A stretch of 64,000 bases of DNA from Adenanthera pavonina (taxonomy: Eukaryota; Streptophyta; Magnoliopsida; Fabales; Fabaceae). Position 1 is the first letter of the stretch. The number at the start of each line of letters is the position of its first letter. Below the pieces are notes generated by a model, which worked only from the letters and a program-made list of their open reading frames with translations, was not told the origin of the DNA and searched no databases. Below, piece after piece: positions 44,436 through 55,739 of the stretch. The stretch covers positions 34,154,001 to 34,218,000 of the forward strand of contig JAIVEN010000001.1 of NCBI GenBank assembly GCA_026686845.1, read 5' to 3'. A program made the position numbers and the translations under genes.

Positions 44436-47400
44436 TTATACCCACCTCCTAAGTCCAACCACATAGTGGCTCCACTCCTCTATGGGTTCTTTTATCTGAG
44501 CTTCGGAGTATCCCTCAGAGTATGTATCCGGAAAATACTGAAAATAAAAATATTACATATTACAAAAGCAGTTTATATTATTAAAATTTTATATAAATAT
44601 CATAAAAATGAATTATGTACATACCTTGGAGGGGATTGAGATTTGTCGATGTAAAATGATATCTTTCATGTATTTCAACACATAGTATCCACAATCATTA
44701 TCATTAGATTGTTTCGGACACTGAATAAAATTATATGAATATTAGATTAATTACAATAAATGTTAATCTCAATAGTTGATTGAGTATTAGATCATAAATA
44801 CTTGAATACGTGTCCATTTATACAATAAGCCCGGATCTGTTGGAGTCTTTTGGTTGTTCGGCTTACTATTGTTGGTTAGCCCACGTGCTGCTCGAAACAT
44901 ACTCACACCTCTGTTAAGCATTACCAAAGAAAATTAATATAGAAAAAATTTGAGGTTAATAAATAGAAAAATACAAAAACACATAATATAATTGCATATT
45001 CTTACTGATTTATCATCTCTAGCATCTGTGGGCGGTAGTCTGGTGGATTTCCTTTGGGATCCAAAAAATATATTTTTGATTTTATTGGTTCAATACAAAT
45101 CAACATCCAATGATTCCTAGGAGAAAAATTTACTAGTTTTAGCAAATAAACTTAAAATAAAGCAGTCCAACATGAAAAAAAACTATTATTACAAAGTTTA
45201 GTGATAAGTGACTTACCCCTGCATAAATGGTGCCAAAAATAACACCCCTTCACCCCCCTTTGCAGTTAATGCATCTGCCACATCCTGTGACTGTTCTATG
45301 ATCTTTCTCTGTGGCATCAAACCCGATGTATAAGCTGAAATATCTTGTGGGTGGATGAAGGCAAATCTGTCGATCAACTGAGAAGGGACTAGAATTTTTT
45401 CATACAAAAATCTAAAATGGAAAAAGTAATAGTTTAGTATCACATAGTCAAATGAAAGATCAATTCATTTATGTTAATTTCAATACCTGATGTATATGTT
45501 AATATTTTGTACCCCAAGCCATCCATGATCAATGATGTAGGAGATCATATCTTCAGTTATCACTTCAGATACTTCCTTACCATAAACCCCTACATCATAA
45601 GGAATGTGTATCATTTGCCATAACCCTATGTTTAATATACCATTAAGCAATTCATGATTTTGTGAGTTTGATGACTGAGGTTGTCCCTTCTGTAGTGCAA
45701 TGATTGACTCCCCCGATTGTCCCGACACAACTTTCTTCCCTTGACTCTTTCCTGTGGACTGTGCAACACAAGTAGTCAATTGATATAACATACAAATATC
45801 TTCAGAAATTAAGTGGCTTGTCAACTTACATATACCTTTTTTGGTGGAGCAATAGTAATGAGATCCACAGGCCATGCTACAAATCCACCCACGGCCTGTT
45901 CTACCATTTCTGCTCCCTCGATAGGCACAGGCAACCTCGCTGTCTCTTCTTCGGGAAGTGCAATCGATACTCTGACATGTTCTGCAGGCAAGGGTGCATT
46001 GTGAAGCATGTCCCCTGGGATGTTATGCACATGTCCTTTTGCAACTACACGCCGAGGGTTATCCAGCCATAAGAGACAATGTCCTATACCCTATACCAAT
46101 CATAACATTAGAAAATATTGTTATATATCAACAACTAACTTTAAATTTAGTTAATAAGAGAAGCAATTACGGGAGGGAGATGCTGAGATGGAGGAGTACA
46201 ACTATCTTTCACACTAGGACTGCTTGCTCCCCCTTGGCTCCCCTGCAACGCAGCTTGTTTGACCAATAACTCAAGCTGGGCTAATCGTCTATTCATGTCA
46301 GATTGTGTTTCATGTTGTTGTTGGACGATTGCCTCCAATTCAAGAACCCTAGCTGTAGCGTCAGAGTGCCGGCGTTTGGTCCCGAAATAGGCCCTGTTAG
46401 TGACACCAAAGCCAGCACCTCTAACACGTCCAGGGTGTTCAGGGAGCTCTAGTGCTTGGCTAAGTACATCCAACCCTGAGCTTTGCTCGCCTTCAGAGGT
46501 CTGACTTGAAATATGGATCTGTGAAAATAAAAAAAGAAATAATTTTTTGTCCTTCTAAAACATGAGAGGTCAAATCATTGTTGTAAGGTAGTACTTATTA
46601 TTTTTTCAACAACTTTCTGAACATTCTCGTTATCAATAATCCCTTCTTTGTTTTTCCTGGATTCTGACCACAGCTCATGACGGGGTACTTTTGTCCGCGT
46701 GGATCCCTCCTTCAGTACCTACGAATTCACGGAAATAATTACATATCAAATAGTCCACGTGAATAAATATAAGTTTTGACAGCTATAAGATATACATGCA
46801 CTTACCAACTTCCTCTCTACTCCAGAGTATCCCAGACGGCCGGCTCGGTAAGGGTACTGTTGACTCTTTACCCTTTGACTATTTGCTTCACTTAATTTCT
46901 AACAAAATTTCAATACTACAAGCAAATAATTATAAACAAAGAGGATTAGAATATTGAAATATAAACAGGAAAAATTGTTCACCTTAAACTTCTCCTGACG
47001 CCGAAGATCGATAAAGCCATCCCAGTGTTCCTGTTTTATGTAGATTCTAAATTCCTCAGGTGGATGCTCAATGATGTTGCCAGCTTCATCTTTCATAAAG
47101 TGCCTCGTCAAGATATATCGAAAATTACACAATGAAATCCCTGCCTTTTGATATATATACACTCTATGGCCTTCATCAACGTCAAAAGCGGACTACAAAA
47201 CAAAATACTCAAATTAATTATAACAGGTTTGCATGCATAAAAAAAATGTAGCTAAGTTCTGAAATTAATTATACTTACCACTATGTCTTGGAAAACTAAA
47301 TCCTTCACACCAAATGGAACTTTCCTCCAATCATCCCATTCTGGATGGCTGATGGGCACCTTCAACTTTGCAGCCACTCCGATATAGCTACTTAACTTCT

Positions 47401-47548
47401 TTCCACCTTCATTGACTGGATGATTTTTGTAATTCCATTCTACATGGATCTTGTTTCCAGTATCTCTTGCGTGGCAAACCTCTTTCATTACTGTCAAACC
47501 ACGTCGGTCCTTCGTCATCTCTCGTTGTAATGTGAGACGCTTTGCCAT
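44436..47548 (-). CDS. CACTA-C TNPA-type protein fused to Ulp1/SUMO protease domain
   Basis: Twelve exons read open for 726 codons: 47548-47279, 47192-46983, 46898-46806, 46718-46599, 46518-46171, 46090-45836, 45758-45487, 45411-45217, 45116-45006, 44910-44802, 44720-44625, 44537-44436. The lengths of exons 2, 3, 5, 6, 8 and 11 equal those in CACTA-B. Exons 1-5 carry Transposase_24 (MAKRLTLQREMTKDRRGLTV; VPISHPEWDDWRKVPFGVKD; EHPGRVRGAGFG). The Ulp1 part keeps histidine (NHW, 45112-45110), aspartate (FLDP, 45061-45059), glutamine (KQ) and cysteine (NDCGYYVLKYM, 44693-44691). One defect is seen: the donor of intron 4 reads ATAAGT (46598 downwards) where CACTA-B has GTAAGT. Failure to splice there would meet a stop soon after and lose the protease. 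Confidence 0.78.
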
Positions 47549-47621
47549 TTTTACCTGTAATAATATCAAAATGATTAATTACATAATGAAAAATTAATGA
47601 CATAACAAAATAAGAAGATCA

Positions 47622-50600
47622 TTATATTAAATAATGAAAATAAATTGAAGGCAGTACATATATGTTTAAATAAAACCTTTTCCTTTTTCTTGTTCCACCA
47701 TGAATGATTCCTCCCCTCCTTTTCATGATCCAAATCCCCTCTTCATGATCATCTCTCATATAGAGGGCATCATCTCCAGTAGAATCAACATCAAATGATG
47801 CGCCATAAAATGGATCATCCTCAATATCTTCATCCTGTTGGTCTCCACCTTGGTTGTGATGATCGATTATTTTGTTGGTTAACATGACAATCGACCACCT
47901 CTTATTAGCAGGATCAGGGACATAAAACACCTGTTCAGCTTGAGATGCTAAAATAAAAGGCTCATCTTTGTACCCTATCTTATCAAGATCAACCAGAACG
48001 AACCCTGACTCATCAACTCGAAGACCATTCTTGTTGTCAACCCACTTACAACCGAAAACCGGTGCTCGAAACAAGATGTAATCCAACTCCCATATGTGTT
48101 CAACTACCCCAAAGTATGACATATTTGCAAAAATAGGGTTCCTATCTTTGGCACTAGAAATATGCATTGATTGAGCTATAAGGGTTACCCCACTATTTTG
48201 CATTGTGCTCTGATCATCTTGCTCTTTGATATAGAATGTGTAGCCATTTATGAGGTAACCAGTGTAAGAGAAGACATGCATAGACGGACCATTAGCTAAC
48301 CATCTCAACTTGTCTGTAACTAAACCAGGATTCATTTCCCACTTTGAATTAATATGACCTCTCAACCAATCTATAAAAAATCGATTGTGTTCTTTCGATA
48401 TCCAACTCTCATTCTTATTGGGGTTTAAGCTTCTAAGTTTCTCCTTGTGCATTTCCATATATGGAAGAACCTCATCAGAATTGTGCAAAACATACAAGTG
48501 AGCTTGCTCCCACTGGGTCCTGGATATGCTAACAATTTCCTTTCCCATAATCCCTTCCCCAGATGTTCTCCCCATGTGACGATACTTAGGAAGGCCAATG
48601 TTATCAACATTTGATAAGTATTCAGTGAAAATTCAATAGCTTCTTCGGCTATATACCCTTCAACAATACAACCCTCTGGTTTACTTCGATTTTTCACATA
48701 ACCTTTTAATATCTTCATGTAACGCTCAATTGGGTACATCCACCTCATATAAGCTGGACCACATAATTGTGTCTCCCTTACTAGGTGAACCGTTAGATGA
48801 ACCATCATATCAAAGAATGAAGGCGGGAAATACATCTCAAGCTCACACAAAGTGACAACAATGTCTCTTTGCAATGCCGATAACTTCACAGGGTCAATTA
48901 CTTTGCTACAAATATACTTAAAGAAGAAACATAGTTTAGTGATTGTCCGTCAAACTTTTTTAGGTAAAATGGATCGAATAGCTACCGGAACAAAATTCTC
49001 CATCAAAACATGGCAATCATGAGACTTCAGCCCCTTTAACTTTAAGTCTTTCATAGAAACAAGGTTCCTAATGTTTGAGGAGTACCCCTCTGGAACTTTA
49101 ACCCCATCAAGAGACTTACAAAAAGTAATTTTCTCTTTTCTAGATAGTGTATATGCCACCGGAGGTAGATAAGTACGGCGTTTCTCCTTCACTGGTGCCA
49201 ACTCTCCTCTTATTCCCATTGCAACTAAGTCCAGCCTTGCCTTAACGCCATCTTTAGTCTTCCCCGGCACATTAAGTAATGTACCGATAATGCTGTCACA
49301 TACGTTTTTTTTCTATATGCATGACATCAAGGAAGTGTCTCACATACAAAGACTTCCAATATTCCAATTCAAAGAAAATTGACCTTTTCTTCCACCCACT
49401 AGTCCCAAGGAATCACGCCAAAGGCTTCCCGAAGTTGTCATTCAAATCCTTTACCTTGTCAAACAATTGCTCCCCACTTAATGGCAAAGGTCCTTTTCCT
49501 TCTTCTATATTCCCATTAAACGCTTGTCTCCACCACCTGTAATGATGTCCGTCAGGCAAAAATCTATGATGTCCAAGGAAGACAAATTTTGAACCATGCT
49601 CCAACCGTATTGAATGTGTGCCTTCTTCACATATAGGGCATCCAAACTCTCCTTTGATATTGTAGCCTGACAAATTACCATACGCAGGAAAATCGTTAAT
49701 TGTACCAAACAACATAGCTCTCAATTTGAATATCTCTTCCCTATATCTGTCATACACCTCCACACCCCTCTCCCACAGTAGCTTCAAATCATCAATTAAT
49801 GGAGCCAAATATACGTCTATATCATTTCCAGGTTGTTTGGGTCCAGAGATTAACATAGATAACATCATAAACTTCCGCTTCATACATAGCTAAGGTGGTA
49901 GATTATAAATAACCAAAATCACGGGCCACGTACTGTGAGTACTACTCTGCATACCATGCGGGTTCATTCCATCGGTAGATAATGCAAGGCGTAGGTTTCT
50001 ATCTTCTACCCCGAACTCTTCATATTGACTATCAATTTTTTTCCATTGCGGAGAATCTGCAGGATGTCGATACTTTCCATCTTCAATTCTTTCATTCGCA
50101 TGCCATGTCAAGTGCTTCGCAATTTCAGGACTTTTGTATAAGCGTCTAAATCTAGGTATGATAGGAAAATACCATACGACCTTCGTTGGACTCGATTCTT
50201 TCTTTTTATATCGGGGGGCGTTGCATTTAGGACATCTGTCTAATAATGCATGTTCTTTTCGAAATAACACACAATCATTAGGACAGGCATGTATCCTCTC
50301 ATAGCTCATCCCAATAGAGCATAGCATCCGTTTAGCCTCATATGTTCGGCAAGGAAGGTCATTACCCTCTGGTAGCATATCCTTCAAAAGTGCAAGCAAA
50401 TCTGTGAAGCTCTTATCACTCCATCCATTACCCGCTTTCAAGTTGTACAACTTTAACACAGCTGACAATATTGTGAATTTAGTACAACCATAGTATAATG
50501 GCTTTTCTGCATCACTTTTCAACCTGTCAAACATCTCAGGACAATCTTGAAGCTCATTCTCAATCACATTCGCCATCTCTTCAAGACGGTCAGCCTCAAC

Positions 50601-50885
50601 TGTAGTTGTGTCAAAATCATTAGATCCACTATAACCCGAGCTACTATACCCATCATTTGTTTCACCATGCTTTGTCCAACGTCTGTAACCTCGATCAATT
50701 CCATGACACACTAAATGATCTTCCAAGTCCTCTGCACTTACTAGCTTCCCATAACAACACTTTAAGCAAGGGCATAAAATGTTATTAGGATCATCTGCAT
50801 GCTCAACTGCGAAGCTAAGGAACTCCTTCACTCCATCCCGATACTCCTGAGTCAAACGATTCATAGACATCCATGACCAATCCAT
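47622..50885 (-). pseudogene. CACTA-C TNPD-type transposase, full length but broken
   Basis: The start MDWSWMSMNRLTQEY opens the transposase-associated domain (ADDPNNILCPCLKCC). Bases to 49890 are one open frame including KLYNLKAGNGWSDKSFTDLL and STDGMNPHG, with the aspartate kept (GAT at 49973-49971). TAG at 49892-49890 replaces the tryptophan codon present in CACTA-B, and TGA at 49415-49413 follows. Then come WKKRSIFFELEYW and FLDVMHIEK, a frameshift near 49310, a frame 49270-48950 (YTLSRKEKITFCKSLDGVKV) ended by another TGA, and DUF4218 (MYFPPSFFDMMVHLTVHLVR, 48889-48590). A frameshift near 48610 precedes the last frame (48575-47622) with the DUF4216-type domain and a basic C-terminus. It is more complete than the CACTA-B copy but also dead. 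Confidence 0.87.
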
Positions 50886-52680
50886 ACTTCTGAGATGTGT
50901 ATCAATTTTGGCAGAGCCTCCTGTACAAGTTGAGGGTGCAATAATTCTACAACAACATCTCACAACAAAGTTAGACTTCCCAATTATAAGTACGACCATT
51001 TTTCATCCATTCCCAAACAGCATAAGCTATATAATTCACAAAATTTTACAGCAATACTAAGTCATAAACACATTACAAGCAAAGAGCTAACATGTTTGAT
51101 AAATAAACTAAGCTATAGGCTAGTTTCATGTAACTATGGTATGGTGGGAGTAATTGGATTTGTTTATAGTATATCTAACATGTACACCACTAGTTATAAA
51201 TTCAAACAGAGTTCACCATGGTCACATGTACAAAACCTATTATGCAGAATAAATATATCAAATAGGTACATATATACGGATTTTTGAACAATACCATGTG
51301 TATATAGTTAAGTATAAAATATAACAATTTTTTATGAAGTAAAGAATATAAAATAACCAAGCTAGGTTACCTCTCTTACAAAGCCAAGATGTCCGAGCAC
51401 TAGGAACCACCACTTGAAACGAAGTCAGATGCTCTGCACCATGATACACGATTCACCATTACAGACCCAAAACCAACTTTGTGATTTACCTAATAGTTTT
51501 AACATAATTTCACAATTGAACAGGCCCTAACAAAGATCCCAACACCAAAAGAAACCTCACTGATTCATAACATGGCAAAATAACTGCATCAATCCAAAAT
51601 CCTTTCAGAGCTACATGTTTATATAGTAAATCAACTCCCATCCTTACCAAACTTAGTAACCATATTATTTAGTATCCAAAGAAGCTTCTAAAACTTAATT
51701 CCTGGCTTAACCACTTAAAATTCAAAATTCCCCATTTTCACATATTCAGTAAACTAAGAAAGTTTTGGGTAAAAAAATATAACTCAAAACAACTCCAATC
51801 CACTCCAAACTTAGTGTACACATTCTTATGCAGGTAAGAAAATCTTCGATAAAACTAGGTGCACAATTAGTTACATGACAATATTTCAAGTCCTACATCT
51901 ATTTTAAATATCCATAAGTAAATTATTTCAAGTCCTACATCATCAAGCTACTACGCATAATATACTAAAATATATATATATGAAGTATGAAAATAAAGAA
52001 GAACATACCTATACACATTCATGGTTCCCTCCCGTTGAGTACCATAGGCTCATTGTCCTTCTGCCAAAGCTTCTCATGTCTTCTCACCCAGATAACTCAA
52101 TAAATTGCGAATACAGTTAATTTCATTATTACTGAACTTATCAGATCTGAATAACAATAAGACAACAAAGTAATTAACTATACCTGCCTCTAGTGTGGGT
52201 ACAAGAGCCAAATCTAGGCGTCTTTGAATCTGATTGAAGAAGGAATGTTTGCTTCAGAAGTGAGACAACACTGGATTGGGGAGGAACGAAGCTTACTGCT
52301 TTCCGGCGGAGATGTCGCAGAGGTGAATAGAGACTGGATGGATGAAGTGTGAGTTACAGAGATGCCAAAGGTGGAGACCGGTGGGAAGACGTACCGTCTG
52401 GAGGTGGTGATTGGACGGCAGCCAGAGACTTGTGGAGTGACGGCAAGTGAGAAAAATCCTTCTTTCGCTTCGCTCATTCACTACGTTCAAGTTGCAGGAG
52501 TGAACTGAGCGAATAAATAAGATACACTTAAGGAGTGAAGACAAGATTGCAAGCGATGGCGAGAGGAAGGAAGGCGAAAACGAGAGGAGGGAAAATTTGT
52601 TTCTAAAGTTCGCGGCCGAAAGATTGTTTCTGAGATATCAGAACGCGGCTGCGTATTTAGGGCAAGGAAAACGAAGGCGT
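50886..52680 (-). other. CACTA-C 5' region before the transposase
   Basis: 1.8 kb. Bases 52210-52680 are GC-richer with CpGs and could hold the promoter and first untranslated exon. Bases 51000-52200 are AT-rich and intron-like. The short open frames in 52214-52544 have no recognisable homology. No ABCG fragment is present, unlike CACTA-B. Confidence 0.4.
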
Positions 52681-53249
52681 TATTTAAAATAACCGCCTTC
52701 GTTTGTATTTTTAAAATTAACCTAGGCGGTTATTCAAAATAACCGCCTAGGTTTATATATGCAATTTTGAATATTAAATAAAATGAAGGCGGTTATTTAA
52801 CAACCGCCAACGTTTTATTTATAATAAAAATTAAAAATAATTATATTTAAAATATACGAAGGCGGTTATTTAAAATAACCGCCTAGGTTTTTATATGTAT
52901 TTTTTTAATATTAAATAAAACGAAGGCGGTTATTTAACAACCGCCAACGTCTTATTTAAAATAAAAATTAAAAATAATTATATTTATAATATACGAAGGC
53001 GGTTATTTAAAACAACCGCCTATGTATTTTAATATTATTTTTTAAAAAATACGTAGGCGGTTGTTTTAAATAACCGCCTTCGTTACTTATCCCGATATTA
53101 TTTATTTTTTTTATTTTTAAATTATTAACAAATTTGTAGGCGGTTATTTAAACAACCGCCTACAAAAATCTCCCTTCTTATATTTCTTTGCGTTTTTTAA
53201 AATAACCGCCTATATAAATGCGCCAACAATTTCCAATTTTGTAGTAGTG
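52670..53249. repeat. CACTA-C right palindrome array (5' side of its genes)
   Basis: About seven hairpin units are built on GAAGGCGGTTATTTAAAATAACCGCC and variants with CCTAGG, CAACG or CGTAGG edges. A partial tandem duplication of about 120 bp (around 52720-52850 and 52850-52970) is visible. The outer bases differ from those at the left end of the same element. Confidence 0.8.
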
Positions 53250-54887
53250 ATTTTTGGTGAATTTTTGAATAATTAGGGTTTCATGAACAATTTTTGAAGA
53301 AAGTCATGGAACCATTAGTTTGAGTAGTTGTTTGATGAGGCATTAGGACTTGAAGAAGTCCAAGGAAGCTAGTGGGAGCATTGGTATCAAGTTGAGGAGT
53401 AAGAGAAAGCATGAAGGAAGCAATTTACCTATTCTTGCCTTATATTGTCATGTGATTTTCAATGAATTTGATGACTTACCTATTATTTGATGTGATCATT
53501 TGTGATGCTTTGAGAATGATGGCTGAGTTAATTAAGGGGTTTTGAGACCCGGGATGTCCAAAATACAAAATGAAACTCTGCCGAAATTTTTGTAAAATAT
53601 TATGGCATGAATGTTTAAAAGTATTCACTTGATGTTTTATGATGATTATATACTTAATATGATGATATGAATGCATGAATGGTGATTGCTACTGAGATTC
53701 TTTGAATCACACCCCCCTTCAATGACTAACCATGCTAGGGAGAACCAATGCAAAAGAGTTAAGGAAGGAGCAAAAGGCATGAAGAAGAAAATGATGTTGC
53801 AAGCCACTGTGTTATAATGTGAATGGTTATTTGTGCCTTGCTTTGTATGAAATTATAAAATAGTGAATAATATGTTAATGTTGTATAAAATATATGAAAA
53901 TTTCCAGTTCTGTATGTTGAGATATGAAGTTATATTCTACCAAGTTACATGTCAAAATGAGTTCATTTACAAGGGTTTTGGCACGAATGTAGACTGGAAC
54001 AGGGCATTTTCCATATGTGTCCGTTTCATTTGCCCTTGTTCTATACTTAATGTGAGGTTAGGTTTATGATATTTTTTTCCAGATAGAGGGCATCTACAGC
54101 TTTAATAGGAAACCTAATTCACCCCATTTGGAGTTATGTACATTAAATGGTGAATTTTCAAAGTTAGTATTCATAATAGGACAATATTGGGAAAATGGGA
54201 AACTGAAAGTTAAGTACTGGAAATTTCAAAAGATAACATAACATCGTACAGAGCTCCAAAAATTTAGTGGTTGATGTGTGCAAAAATATCTATGTCTTAA
54301 AATCCATATGCCACTATTTGGAGGTGATTGGAGTTATAAAACAAGAGATATGAAAGTTTTCCCAAAACAGTTCCAATAAAAGTTGGATTCTGACCTTTCA
54401 TGATTTAAATTAAAGTTATGTCCTGTGTAAATAAAATAAATATATAAGGAAAATATCTCGTTAAGTAGATACGTAGAGCTTTCAAATGACATAGAGTATG
54501 CATAATTTGGAATAGAATAGAATGAGATATGATTTTTCAAATTTGAGGTCAGAAAACTGGAAGATAGAAGAATGACCAAATGAACAGTAAAAGTCTACAA
54601 AATTACCGTACAAATTGGCCCAATGATATTGCTGTTTCATGTTTTTTCCATATAGATATGAATTTAAGATAAATTTAGAGACTTGAATCACTTCAAGATG
54701 AATTTTCTAGATTTAGTTATGAATTTTCAAAGTTCGTCGGGTAAAATGGAAATTGCCAAATGAACAGTACCTCAAATTTTGAAAAATTCTGATTTTATCA
54801 TGTTATGATTTTAGTCTCTAATCTATGATGATAAGCATCTAAAATGATCTAATATATGGAAAATGAGCCCTAATATAAGGTGTTACA
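53250..54887. other. Right part of the 3-kb solo LTR
   Basis: AT-rich sequence without a coding region I can support. It ends GGTGTTACA at the CCTCA duplication. Confidence 0.6.
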
Positions 54888-55186
54888 CCTCAAATGGGTC
54901 TTAGACCTTTACTGGTCTACTTGAGGTATGTAAAGTAATAAAATTTCAATTTATGATTTATTATCACATTATTATATTGTATACATTCTAGTTGAGATAA
55001 ACAAACATTGGTTTAGGAACTGAATAAATATTCTAGTTTATTCATAGAGTTAATATCCCATAAAGTAAGGATACTACTTGTGATTCATGAAAGGTAATAC
55101 TCACTTTTAGAGGACCTACCACTATGATTGCTTAAATATATTTTGATATATCAACTAATGTATTAGGATTGGACTCAGTGGGAGAA
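54888..55186 (+). pseudogene. Copia-1 pol tail and polypurine tract
   Basis: After the duplicated CCTCA the sequence reads MGLRPLLVYLRYV, the last residues of a Copia polyprotein, continuing HVP at 32894. About 220 bases of untranslated sequence follow, ending in CAGTGGGAGAA, a polypurine tract directly before the LTR start. Confidence 0.75.
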
Positions 55187-55456
55187 TGTTAGATATATTT
55201 AATTAATAATAATATATATTTGAATTTATTCAAATTATTGAATTTATTCATATTATATTTATCTTGTTTACTTAATTAAATATATCTTATCTGAGTGTGA
55301 TTCTTATTTTTATTAATAACAAAAATATCATCAATTGAGTGATTTTAAGAGATAACTCAATCGATATAGCAATTATCTTTATTTGAATTTAAGATTCAAA
55401 TTAAAAGATAAATTAATTATAAGTAACTAATGATGGCTAGACTATTTAATAGGAGG
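55187..55456 (+). repeat. Copia-1 3' LTR, left part
   Basis: The LTR starts TGTTAGATATATTTAATTAA right after the polypurine tract. It is broken at 55457 by CACTA-D and continues at 60061. Confidence 0.75.
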
Positions 55457-55739
55457 CACTAGTACAAAAAGTTAATTTTACGTCATATTTTTTACATTGG
55501 TTCCATGTGGAACCGACGCAGTAAAATTGTTGGTGGCATTTTTGTAAATAAAATTGTTTTATGTTAAATTTTTACGTCGGTTATAATAGAAACCGACGTA
55601 GAAATTTATTTTTTACATCGGTTTGATTAAACAACTGAAGTAGAAAATGAAAATAATAAATTTCTTTTATTATAACAATAAATGTTGTCATTTTTCACGT
55701 CAGTTCCATCTGTAAACTGAAGTTAAAATAATAAAATAC

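Larger units (their letters stand above)
43445..53249 (-). mobile_element. CACTA-C, two-gene CACTA transposon in reverse orientation
   Basis: The termini CACTACGCCAAAA and TTTTGTAGTAGTG are flanked by ATT (43442-43444 and 53250-53252). The 9805-bp element has its genes on the minus strand, so their 3' ends point at CACTA-B. Protein sequence, exon pattern and gene order match CACTA-B, but nucleotide divergence is large, so these are two separate insertions of one clade rather than a recent duplication. Confidence 0.9.
32900..54887. mobile_element. Large solo LTR (about 3 kb, Gypsy-like ends) split by CACTA-B and CACTA-C
   Basis: The left end TGTAACATCCC and right end GGTGTTACA are the TG...CA termini frequent in plant Ty3/gypsy LTRs, flanked by the perfect duplication CCTCA (32895-32899 and 54888-54892). 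Its own sequence is 32900-33105, 42251-43444 and 53250-54887. No coding domain, primer site or internal LTR boundary is visible, so a solo LTR is the simplest reading. The 42251-43444 and 53250-54887 parts are AT-rich non-coding sequence without other recognisable features. Confidence 0.7.

Noticed and set aside
52214..52544. Overlapping frames at the 5' side of CACTA-C
   Set aside because: They lie in GC-richer promoter/leader-like DNA, lack recognisable motifs and have no counterpart of similar sequence in CACTA-B.
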